Shown here: positions 1 to 8,185 of the stretch, one piece after another
Layout: every line of letters starts with the position of its first letter
Position numbering within the stretch: position 1 is the first letter of the stretch
Assembly: GCA_009801015.1 (NCBI GenBank)
Contig: VHZZ01006763.1
Location: 4,209-25,882, forward strand
Direction: 5' to 3'
DNA: 21,674 nucleotides
Origin: Silene noctiflora
Taxonomy: Eukaryota; Streptophyta; Magnoliopsida; Caryophyllales; Caryophyllaceae
The notes under the pieces: generated by a model
What the model was told of the DNA's origin: nothing
Databases searched by the model: none
What the model saw: only the letters and a program-made list of their open reading frames with translations
Translations under genes and position numbers: made by a program

Positions 1-255
1 ATTTACATCGGTTTTGGTCCAGAACCGATGTAATTTAAATGCTATTAACATCGGTTTTGGTCCATAACCGATGTAACTTATATGCCATTAACATCGGTTT
101 TGGTCTAAAATCGATGTAATTATTTACCATTAACATCGGTTTGGAAACCGATGTTTTTTCTATAAATTCAATAAACAACGCCCCCAGAAGCATCGCCCAA
201 AACCGATGTAAATGGGCCTAAATAACCGATGTCAATGACACTTTTTCTACTAGTG
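1..255. mobile_element. CACTA (En/Spm) transposon terminus, truncated by window edge
   Basis: The sequence ends in TAGTG at 251-255. Read on the minus strand the terminus is CACTAGTAGAAAAAG, a typical CACTA end. The subterminal region carries four inverted units of the form ACATCGGTT...AACCGATGT at about 5-31, 48-74, 91-117 and 133-154. Further half units lie near 206 and 222. Such dense subterminal repeats are where CACTA transposases bind. The 3-bp target duplication would be ACT (256-258), but the other end lies outside the window. The element sits inside a gypsy LTR: sequence from 256 matches the interior of the LTR at 8186-9579. No transposase coding is visible. Confidence 0.88.
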
Positions 256-1355
256 ACTGCTCACCATCCCCGAATGGATCACCACAGTTTTGAAAACAGA
301 AAGGGGGTCAGCCAACTATAAAATAATATGACATAACAAAACATAAGTATAAACATCCACTGTAACCGTAACCACCACCTACAAACTCCATAGTAACCAG
401 TAACCGACTACACACCAAGGTGTGTAGCCTTGCCAGATTACCCATCGCAACAGGTAATCCACGCCGCCAGTGGGGACCGCAGCCTTACCACCAAAATCCC
501 CGCTCAACGCATGAGCGAACCCAAGTCCATTAATGTGCACATCCCCCTTGCGTCGAGAAATACAAGAGGCGAACAATGGGGGCGAGACCATCTCTCGCAA
601 TGGCTCACAATACCAACACCAACTCCATAAAACTCCAACAACAATATCCATATCATCATACATAGACATAACTCAATCATGAAACAGTAGCAAAGATCAT
701 CACATTGTAATACATATTATTCTACAGTCAACAGAGTAGGGAAACCCTACCTTTTCGCAATCCATTATACCGCAGCCAATCATACGAACGCACAACGAAT
801 AATACATCGTCACCTACAACACGATAATCAAAAATCAACAATACAGACGATGACCAACACTCTAAACCCCCAAATTAGGGTTTGCCAACACCCCTAATGA
901 CAACCATAAACTGACTAAGGAGAAAGCTATAGACTTATCGAAGAAATTGACACGGAAAACGAGATGCAAAGACTCACGACCGATTAACCCTAGCCTTGGA
1001 GATGATTAGGATGATTAAAGAAGCTGTGTACGCAATGTGGGTTTTAATAAAAACTTAGGAAGTGATTTAGAAATGCTTAACACACCCTTTTATACTCCTC
1101 TAATTATCTTAATCAAAACTGCGGAAAAACCCGTAGCGAACCGGACACTTGGTCGAGTACGGACCACTCGACCGAGTAAGACACACTAGACTGAGTGCAG
1201 GACACTCGATCGAGTAAATCACAATCGACCGAGTGCTAACTCACTCGCCCGAGTTCACGACAAACAGAACTGTGACAAATTACCCACAACAGCTACTCGG
1301 TCGAGTACCCCATACTTGGCCGAGTAGCCTAAGACCATAAATCTGATGTATTATA
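256..1355 (-). repeat. Tekay-like gypsy LTR (LTR C), probably a solo LTR, cut by the CACTA insertion
   Basis: This matches the element 1 LTR at 8186-9579 over its length: the block CACCATCCCCGAATGGATCA near 260, the hairpin at 408-427, the CCCTACCT block near 745, TATA near 1086-1096, and the palindrome array at 1147-1325. It ends TGATGTATTATA at 1355, so the minus-strand LTR start is TATAATAC rather than TGTAATAC. The right flank (GTGGGTCCC) lacks the polypurine tract that follows the LTRs of elements 1 and 2, so this is probably a solo LTR. The rest of the LTR lies to the left of the CACTA element, outside the window. The target duplication would be GTGGG. Confidence 0.85.
1086..1325 (-). 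promoter_or_regulatory. U3 promoter of LTR C: eight phased palindromes plus TATA box
   Basis: Variants of ACTCGNNCGAGT start at 1147, 1166, 1185, 1204, 1223, 1243, 1295 and 1314. Spacing is 19, 19, 19, 19, 20, 52 and 19 bp. Downstream in the minus-strand direction lies GAGTATAAAAGGG (about 1085-1097), a classic plant TATA box. The position fits an upstream activating region of the LTR promoter. The binding factor is unknown. Confidence 0.7.
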
Positions 1356-1662
1356 GTGGGTCCCTTGTATAAATCTTAAAGAAGCTTGCTTATTGTTGGT
1401 ACGAGGTTTGTTGTAAAAAAGTTTGTATTTTTGATGATTTGACATTTGACAAACCTTAAAATGGGTTCATCTATTGTGAATGCCCTTAAACCATGAGAAG
1501 CAACCAAACATGAGCATGAAGAGCTTTACCAAGATATTTAGGCTAAGACCAATTCTCACTAGATTAAAACATACAAAAGAGAAAAGGCATACACTTTCCT
1601 ATCTATTATGTGAATCTGTGAGATCCCTGAAAAAATCTGTTTTTTTGAAATAAATAATAATA
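1356..1662. other. Non-coding flank, possibly the leader of a Tat/Ogre-like element
   Basis: There is no gene or convincing ORF. The stretch lies directly downstream (minus sense) of the primer site at 1663-1672, so it may be the remains of the leader of that old element. It is AT-rich with no recognised motif. Confidence 0.35.
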
Positions 1663-1672
1663 GGAGTCGCCA
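1663..1672 (-). other. Probable primer-binding site of a Tat/Ogre-like element
   Basis: The minus strand reads TGGCGACTCC. This resembles the primer-binding core familiar in plant Tat/Ogre retrotransposons, which use a tRNA other than initiator Met. It abuts the LTR-like block to the right. The identification is from memory of the family and the match is short. Confidence 0.5.
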
Positions 1673-2230
1673 GTAGGTTTTATAAAAAACGTACAAAAAT
1701 AATTTTAACGGAAAAGGCCCCCTGTTTATCCCTGGAATGGGGACTGATCCGTCACTCCGGTCTAAACCAAAGATTGCGGATTTGGGGGTAAAGGTACGAT
1801 CAAGGAAGGTGTTAGTCACCCAGACCGTCCATCAAACTGACGGCCTCTACTATTTATTTGTAATATTATATATTTGACGGTTTAAATAGAAAGAATGTTA
1901 AAAGAACAATATTACAAATCTTTGCAAATTATTTACGTGAAGCTAAGTTAATATATTTACAAATTACACAAACGATGAAACTAAATTACGACAATACAGA
2001 AAAGTAGTTTAAGATGACACCCTTAGGCCTACCTGGATACGGCGTTTCGATAATTAGCTTACTTGAACCGGCTTTAGGGCGTCTTTATGCTCAAAATAAG
2101 ATGAATGTATGTATGTGGAACGGTATTCTGGGATAGTATTATATGAGAGGTATAGTATATTTTTCTATGATTTTTTTATGTCTCGAATAAGGGTGTAAAG
2201 GGGAATATTTATACTAGTAAAAACCGGAGT
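1673..2230 (-). repeat. Tat/Ogre-like LTR 3' portion (R-U5), degraded
   Basis: On the minus strand a TATA-like AGTATAAATATTCC (about 2203-2216) is followed over about 500 bp by a block containing GACTAACACCTTCC, then by the primer-like TGGCGACTCC. Blocks of this kind (GGAAGGTGTTAG on the plus strand, next to GGAGTCGCC) recur in Tat-lineage LTRs of many plants. The U3 end could not be placed. It may reach past 2500. No ORF is credible in it. Confidence 0.5.
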
Positions 2231-2780
2231 TTGACAAGATCTGGAATTCCAGTAAGATAACATTTTACCAATGAAAGTCCATCCGTAACTCGTGTAATAT
2301 AATCTTGTGTGTTGTGTTTACTTTATTTATCTCTAATTGTCGTCCTCTTGAAATCCTCGTTAAGTTCTACTACTTTGCATGAATATCAATTCTTATCTAT
2401 AGACTTTATAAGCTGGCAAATTTAAACTCTCATCCACAAGGAATTTTTGGTTATCCGGCAACTCCATGTGACACATGATTTTAGACTTCAATTCGTTTTG
2501 GACCGGAAACAATTAATTCAAGCCGTGAAAGACCTTAAAACTATAAGTTGAGTTGACTTATATATATATATTTGGCCCAACTAAATCCCGTTTTAACCGC
2601 GACACATAAAAATGTACGGTTTTTCATTTATAGTTGTGTGCCGTTATTGTCAACTGACAAGAATTTCTAACGGTATAATTATTAGAAATAAATAAACGCA
2701 ATTGCTAAATCCTGCGCATTATTTTACTATATCCCGCGCACTTTGGCCCTCTTTTCCAATCACTACCCTTCACATAAAAA

Positions 2781-2814
<34 letters not shown>

Positions 2815-2990
2815 TAAATATAAGAGCACAGATTTTAGTGGTACAAGTGGTACAACATTTTGGACAATGAATCCTATGAACTCTGTTGGAGTTTAATAAA
2901 TACGCCTTTAAGATTTTTAGTGTTTGTATCACAATTTACATGACTCGGTAAAGTATATTGTACCTAAGAGCACAGATTCTCATTATCACT
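2231..2990. other. AT-rich non-coding stretch, possible old LTR U3
   Basis: There is no gene. It holds a TA run near 2560-2572, a long A run at about 2777-2812, and a short direct repeat TAAGAGCACAGATT at about 2820 and 2964. Part of it may be the U3 of the Tat-like LTR to its left. Nothing else is recognised. Confidence 0.4.
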
Positions 2991-3124
2991 GTTACAAACT
3001 TGTGACGGATCAAATAAAACTCACTTGGAAAGATAAATATAAGTCGTTTGTTATTTTTTAGGCACACTTACTTCTGTCTTATCTACCCAAGTGGATGATA
3101 CTTGATCTGTCACAAGCTTGTGAC
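2991..3124. repeat. Imperfect foldback (MITE-like inverted repeat)
   Basis: The left arm at 2991-3028 (GTTACAAACTTGTGACGGATC...CACTTGG) pairs with the right arm at 3087-3124 (CCAAGTGG...GATCTGTCACAAGCTTGTGAC). By eye about three quarters of positions match, and some pairing continues inward. The motif CTTGTGACGG is repeated inside. This looks like a foldback or MITE remnant. No target duplication could be assigned. Confidence 0.6.
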
Positions 3125-3343
3125 GTATATACCCGTTACAAGGGAGACTTATTGGCCTAAAAAATACGGCGCTGATAGTCGAAGATGTGTACTTAAATTT
3201 AATGGTTTAATTAGAGGTCGGTTGATATTTGATTGTATTTTAAATTTAATTTTGTTTGTGATTCGTTTGAAATAAAGAAAAGATATACGAGTTAATAAAG
3301 AGATATCTTTTAGAAACAAAAGAAATTTAGTTTATAAAACGTA
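3125..3343. other. AT-rich spacer between the foldback and the Stowaway MITE
   Basis: No gene or repeat is recognised. The stretch is unique-looking AT-rich sequence ending in the TA (3342-3343) that served as the MITE target. Confidence 0.4.
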
Positions 3344-3643
3344 CTCCCTCCGATCCACACCAATGGTAATATGGGGGAATATGAGTTATTTAAGAAAATG
3401 ATGAAAAGTGAGGGGTAAAGTTGGAAAGTTTGATTGAGGCTCACTTGAATAATGTAATGTTTTAATTGGGTTTAGGTTTGGTTAAATGGTTGGTGGGTGA
3501 GTGAATTATTTGATGGCAAACTTGTAAATAGGTATTGGTTAAAATGATAATTTAGTCATTTTTTAGGCCAAATAAGGTATGTTACCATTTGTGTGGATCA
3601 TCTGTTTTAGGTAACTGTTAACATTGGTGTGGATCGGAGGGAG
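3344..3643. mobile_element. Stowaway MITE (Tc1/mariner-type), complete, 300 bp
   Basis: The termini are CTCCCTCCGATCCACACCAA at 3344 and the exact inverse TTGGTGTGGATCGGAGGGAG ending at 3643. A TA dinucleotide flanks each side (3342-3343 and 3644-3645), the hallmark target duplication of Stowaway elements. There is no coding capacity: such elements are moved in trans by mariner transposases. Near the right end a second partial copy of the terminal motif (ACCATTTGTGTGGATCA, about 3583-3600) forms a subterminal direct repeat. The near-perfect terminal repeats suggest it is not very old. Confidence 0.95.
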
Positions 3644-3645
3644 TA

Positions 3646-3839
3646 TATATGATCATTTAATAACCTTTATTCGAAATTTCAAAATTTGTTTTGGTGAATA
3701 ACTAAATACTAGACATAGATATTAAAGGGATTTTCTTATTTTAATATTACTTATTTTGTATGAATTGAAAACAAGAAGTTTTTCCATAATTATGTTTGTA
3801 TTTACTCTTTTCGTAACACACCAAAGGAAACATTTATTA
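3646..3839. other. AT-rich spacer with no recognised feature
   Basis: There is no gene and no repeat beyond a short ACACACCAAAGG motif near 3816 that echoes the terminus of the neighbouring decayed MITE. Confidence 0.4.
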
Positions 3840-4078
3840 TAAACGGACGTACCACACCAAAGGCAACCTTCCTTATTTGACTCATAGTATTACCAAGTTA
3901 TCCTTATACTCATTTGATATTTACACAAAATGTCATTATATACCCTACTTTCCAACTCCACAATTAAATCCACAGTTACATACTCCACTTATTTTTTCCC
4001 TCTTTACCCTTATTTTTTCCCCTTTTCTTAAATACTCCAATTTCCTTATTTTACCTTGGTGTGATACCAAAGGAGTAT
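3840..4078. mobile_element. Decayed Stowaway-like MITE
   Basis: The left end carries ACCACACCAAAGGCAACC (about 3851-3868). The right end, read inversely, is ACTCCTTTGGTATCACACCAAGGTAA (ending about 4077). These form imperfect terminal inverted repeats of the ACACCAAAGG type found in Stowaway families. The right end is flanked by TA. The left terminus is too eroded to fix the exact boundary. Confidence 0.55.
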
Positions 4079-4536
4079 AAAACTACTTATCATGGTGGCT
4101 ATTCTAAGAAATTGAGAAATATGAAGTTTATAGTTTTTTTTCTTTTAACCAAACTATAGAAGAACCATTATCGATTTTTCCGTATACTTTAAGTAACAAA
4201 TAACCCACAATTATAGGGGATTTAGCAAACACGTAATATTATAGAAGCCGAAAAACTATTTCTCTCCTGTACTTTGGATTACTCTATGATTTTTTAAGGG
4301 TGTATTACTATCTACTTTATTTACTTGCATTACTTTTTCCTACTCGTTTTTAATGATATTGATAATTTGATATGGTCATATGCATGTAATCAACCAATAA
4401 TTCACAATAGTACAACTATGAAACCAAATATAGTGACTACATTTATTACCCAGTACTTAGGAATTAGGATGGTCGGCTGCCAAACTCGAAAAAGAGTCGT
4501 GTGGGTTGTCCATTGCACAGTTGCACACTAACTAGT
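4079..4536. other. AT-rich non-coding stretch
   Basis: There is no gene, RNA or recognised repeat. The open frame near 4325-4531 lacks any family resemblance and is treated as chance. Confidence 0.4.
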
Positions 4537-4538
4537 TA

Positions 4539-5311
4539 GACCATCCCAAAGCAAGATCGTGAGAGAAGTCGTGATCTTGCTTGGGTCATCTTAATCATAA
4601 TTAAGCATCAAATTAGCATGACTCAAGGGGTGACCAAGGCAAGTGAAGGTCAGTTTGTGACCTTTTTTGGTGACCTCGACCTCTTTCATTACCTATTAGG
4701 TGTCATGTTCTGATCGATTACTCAAAAATAAAAGGATAAGCCAGAAGATATTGATAGGTGCTGCGTTGGTTTCCTTCCACTTCTGCAAACATGGAAATAG
4801 GATATAGTAAATAAATTAAATGAAAATTAAAGGAGAATTGTAGATTAGATTATATTAAAAACAATTAACTTTTAATAAAGTTAAAATAAAAATTAACTTT
4901 TTGAATAAAACTTGGTTACTCAAAAATAATGTTAATTCAAATAAATAAAAATTAAATGAGAATTTTAGATTAAATTTTGCAAATATGGAAATAGGATTTC
5001 AATCATTTTAATTTTTTTTTTTTAAATAACGTACGAACTAAAATTAAAATATTTATTATATTGGATTAGTTATTAGTTTATTAAGAATTTACAAAATTAA
5101 CTTAGTTATAATTTTTGGTAAATAATAATTGAAAAAGTAAGAGAGAAATTTTTGTGGGGTAAAGAATTAGGAAATGATTAGAAAGTAAAAAATGATTGGG
5201 TTGGTGATCTTCTGCTTGGGAGGGGTAAAACTGGGTCAAGATTAATAAGGTCAGATTAAGAGTAAAAATGGGTGGTGACCTAGTTAGTGTGACCTTTGCT
5301 TGGGGATGGTC
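4539..5311. mobile_element. TA-flanked inverted-repeat element of 773 bp, family not recognised
   Basis: The left end GACCATCCCAAAGCAAG (4539-4555) matches the inverse of the right end, GACCATCCCCAAGCAAAGG. Both sides are flanked by TA (4537-4538 and 5312-5313). Just inside the left end an imperfect hairpin forms from CCCAAAGCAAGATC (4545-4558) and GATCTTGCTTGGG (about 4573-4585). The interior is very AT-rich. It carries a diverged duplication: CAAACATGGAAATAGGAT near 4783 and CAAATATGGAAATAGGAT near 4980, with similar flanks. There is no coding capacity. TA duplication suggests mariner-type mobilisation, but the ends are not the usual Stowaway sequence. Confidence 0.65.
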
Positions 5312-5313
5312 TA

Positions 5314-5725
5314 GAGGACTTGGATCCAGTTCTGGAGGATCGAGTTCTTTTACATGGATAATACGATTGCTTTAGCCTTTAAAATCCAATGGCTCATATT
5401 CTTCCTCCAACCTACCTAAGTTCATCAATGGTGAATGGTAATCCAAAATAAATTATCCACCGGGTCTCATATTTCGCACTTCTAATAGGATTGGATTCTA
5501 TCATGACATTACGGCCAAGATAAAGTCATTAGGACAATTCAAGCTTAACACCAGGCAGAAGAGGACAACGATCATATATAAAGTCAATATTTGACCGAGT
5601 CAAGGATGAGTATATAAGATCATTACAACATATATTCGGTAATTAAGAGAGAAATTATGATGAGCATTTGGTTAGAAATATGGACCATTAATCTGGGTAA
5701 CAAAGCACAATTAAGGAGTAATTAA
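5314..5725. other. Non-coding stretch, perhaps upstream part of the copia-type LTR
   Basis: No gene is recognised. It may include the U3 of the copia-type LTR whose TATA lies at 5789, but no TG start with a matching target duplication could be fixed. Confidence 0.35.
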
Positions 5726-5798
5726 TGACGTCGTCAATAGATAATATTACGTTTTAATGATGGAGATTATCCTACTGTTCAAGCGAGCTATATAAAAA
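5726..5798 (+). promoter_or_regulatory. Copia-type LTR promoter: TGACG inverted pair plus TATA
   Basis: TGACGTCGTCA (5726-5736) holds TGACG on both strands, similar to as-1/TGA bZIP sites known in stress-responsive plant promoters and some copia LTRs. CTATATAAAAAAG (5788-5800) is a good TATA box about 55 bp downstream. Function is inferred from position only. Confidence 0.5.
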
Positions 5799-6030
5799 AG
5801 CAGCAAGGATTATTTGAAAAACACATTATCACACATTCAGCCACATTACAAGCTATACAATTTCAATACTTAGAGAAAAATACAATATTGTAATCATAAT
5901 ATTCATTCTCTCTCAAATCATAGTACAATCCTCTCCTGGCTTTTTCCCATTCAAGGGTTTTCCACGTATAAATCTTATTGTCTTGTTATTAATTTAGTTT
6001 ACTGTACATACTGAGTAATCCAGCCATCGT
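5726..6030 (+). repeat. Copia-type LTR fragment (U3-R-U5)
   Basis: After the TATA the sequence runs through CTCTCTCAAATC and TTTTTCCCATTC, AAGGGTTTTCCACGTA (5941-5968). This is the pattern found near the 3' end of many Ty1/copia LTRs (Tnt1/Tork-like). No initiator-Met primer site follows, so this is a solo or broken LTR. The exact end, perhaps near 6000-6030, is unclear. LTR A of the gypsy nest starts 50-80 bp further on. Confidence 0.6.
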
Positions 6031-6079
6031 TACCACCGCCACTGCCACTACTGAATATGTCTTCTCAACATATACATTT

Positions 6080-6344
6080 TGTAACACCCCCATCTCCAGA
6101 GGAGCCTTAACAAGACCTTCCCTAGAAGATAAGGGTGCTACCATCTCGGTTGCCCGAGGTAAGTATATCAAATTGACCATTCAAGAACATTTAATAATTA
6201 CTTTACACTTTACAGCGGAAGACAAGCGAATAACTCAACAATACACAATAAGAAAAAGAGTACAACTGTGACACTACTATCGCCTACGAGGATCTTTATG
6301 TCATACGACCTTCCAACCCCGCAGGTACACCAAGATAGCAACTA
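6080..6344 (-). repeat. LTR A, first part (outer Tekay-like LTR, U5 side)
   Basis: It begins TGTAACACCCCC at 6080 and carries the U5 hairpin CTCGG-TTGC-CCGAG (6145-6158), as in all copies. It is interrupted at 6345 by solo LTR B and resumes at 7651/7656. A 5-bp target duplication would be CATTT (6075-6079). The partner side is outside the window because LTR A is interrupted again at 8186 by element 1. Confidence 0.85.
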
Positions 6345-7655
6345 TGTAACACCCCCATACTCCAAAGTGCCTTACAAGGCCACCTTAAGTACAAAGATGT
6401 TACCATCTCGGTTTCCCGAGGCAAATGATATACAAAGACAATAACGAAACATTTAATTAAAGTATTATAAAGATTACATCGTCTCAAAGCCAAACCAAAC
6501 TGTACCAACAACTATCCGAAATACAAAGTCTCAAAACTAATAAAGGACTCGACAAACGCAGCGGAAACTCTACTATGGTGATTGTCCCTCCATCCCTCGT
6601 GCAACATGGCTAAACCTGCTCAAATCTGCTCCCCATCCCCGAATGGATCATCACAGTTACAACAAACAACACGGGGTCAGTTACTATCATACAATCAAAT
6701 CAATGGAACATAGCATAGTAACATCATACATTCTCCTTCACCGCATCACTTCACACCACATCACTGACTACACACCCAAGGTGTGTAGCCCTGCCAGTGG
6801 GGGACCGCAGCCGTTCCCACCTAAGCCCCGCTCATCATATCGAGCGAAAACTCCAATTCCTTAATGTACACATCCCCTCCCGTGGCGGGTTCCACGGAGG
6901 GCGAATCAAGGGCGTGAAGCCACTCCCGCAAGTGACTCCACTCAGCCGAGAACGCATCTCGCAACATACTCCAATTCCACCTCCATCAATCCGTCACATC
7001 ATACAACACAAAGCAGATAAATATATCATACAAGCATCGTATACAAAATGCCACACAATAACAGAAACTGAGTAGGGAAGCCCTACCTGGAAGCAATCAC
7101 CGATCAGCGACACAAGCAACTAGAACCGATCCTCTACGAATCCACTTCCTAAATATTCACAACAATCATTTATCACAATCCATACAACAATCCCCAATTA
7201 AACTGCCCTAATCCCCAAATTAGGGTTTAACCAACGATAACAAAAATGCATAAAGACCATACTAGGAACTTACCCTTGAGACAAGGAAAACAACGATGCG
7301 ATCGACACGGAAAACTACCGACTCAAGCCCGGGTTTGCGAATAGCGCGAGATAACGATTGAGAGGTTTTCTTTGTGGAAGTTTAGAGGTTTGTGAACAAT
7401 TGAATAGTGACAATATAATAAAAAGTTAACTCGCGTTATATACAAACCTTTATTAAATCAGCCCGTAACGCAACTTACTCGATCGAGTAAGTATGTTACT
7501 CGATTGAGTGGCTCTTACTCGATCGAGTGGCCCAGCTACTCGATCGAGTACCCCACTTCCAGACTCTGACTTAAAAAGACACATACTTACTCGACAAAGT
7601 AAGTCCTACTCGGTCGAGTCACTAAAGGCAGGGAAAGCCGTAGTATTACAAACTA
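6340..7655 (-). mobile_element. Solo LTR B with perfect 5-bp target duplication
   Basis: The LTR spans 6345-7650 (1306 bp), from TGTAACACC to GTATTACA, so its minus-strand ends are TGTAATAC...GTGTTACA. AACTA flanks both sides (6340-6344 and 7651-7655), so it inserted as a whole element into LTR A. It later lost its interior by recombination between its two LTRs. It holds the U5 hairpin (6407-6420), the R-region hairpin (6768-6788), a TATA (about 7436-7446) and six palindromes. Its central block near 6880-6965 resembles the element 2 LTR more than the element 1 LTR, so it may be a solo LTR of the element 2 subfamily. Confidence 0.93.
7436..7619 (-). promoter_or_regulatory. U3 promoter of solo LTR B: six phased palindromes plus TATA
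   Basis: Palindrome variants start at 7477, 7498, 7517, 7538, 7589 and 7608 (spacings 21, 19, 21, 51 and 19 bp). Four of them contain the perfect 12-mer ACTCGATCGAGT or differ by one base. A TATA-like TGTATATAAC (minus strand, about 7436-7446) lies about 30 bp downstream in the transcription sense. Confidence 0.7.
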
Positions 7656-8185
7656 ACCATACTAAACCTGAAAGTCATACTGCTCACCATCCCCGAATGG
7701 ATCACCACAGTTTAAAAACAATAACCGGGGCCAGTCAACTGAATAATTAACACAAGCAATGGTAATCTTACAAGATAGATAATAACAAACATCAATCTTC
7801 CAACTCTAAGTATCATTAGTAACCGACTACACACCGAAGTGTATAGACCCACTAGATTACCCATCGCAACAAGTAATCCACACCGCCAGTGTGGGCCGTA
7901 TGCTTACCACCAAAATACCCGCTCATTGCAACGAGCGAACCCAGATCATTAATGTGCACATTCTCCCTTGTGACGGGAGCCACAAGAGGCGAACATGGGG
8001 TTGGAACCATCTCCCGAAAATGGCTCCACAACAACATCCAAAAACCAACACAATAAATCTAAGAAAAAAATTAACCATAAAAGATCGTCACATTATACCT
8101 TATATCAATTAAACAGTCAACTGATTAGGGAAACCCTACCTCTAGCGATTCCGAAGCAAGCACCGAACACCACACACATGTACAC
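7656..8185 (-). repeat. LTR A, second part
   Basis: This continues LTR A after the solo LTR B insertion. It has the TGCTCACCATCCCCGAATGG block (7680-7699), the eroded R-region hairpin (7827-7846), and GGGAAACCCTACCT near 8128. It is cut at 8186 by element 1. TACAC (8181-8185) should be the left target duplication of element 1. The U3 part, with TATA and palindromes, must lie beyond the right edge. Confidence 0.85.

Noticed and set aside
1559-1819. Minus-strand ORF of 86 residues
   Set aside because: It covers the Tat-like LTR end and primer site, which explain the sequence better.
2702-2932. ORFs on both strands across the long A run near 2777-2812
   Set aside because: The reading is low-complexity Lys or Phe runs; there is no other coding sign.
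3877-4080. Plus-strand ORF of 67 residues
   Set aside because: It is contained in the decayed Stowaway-like element.
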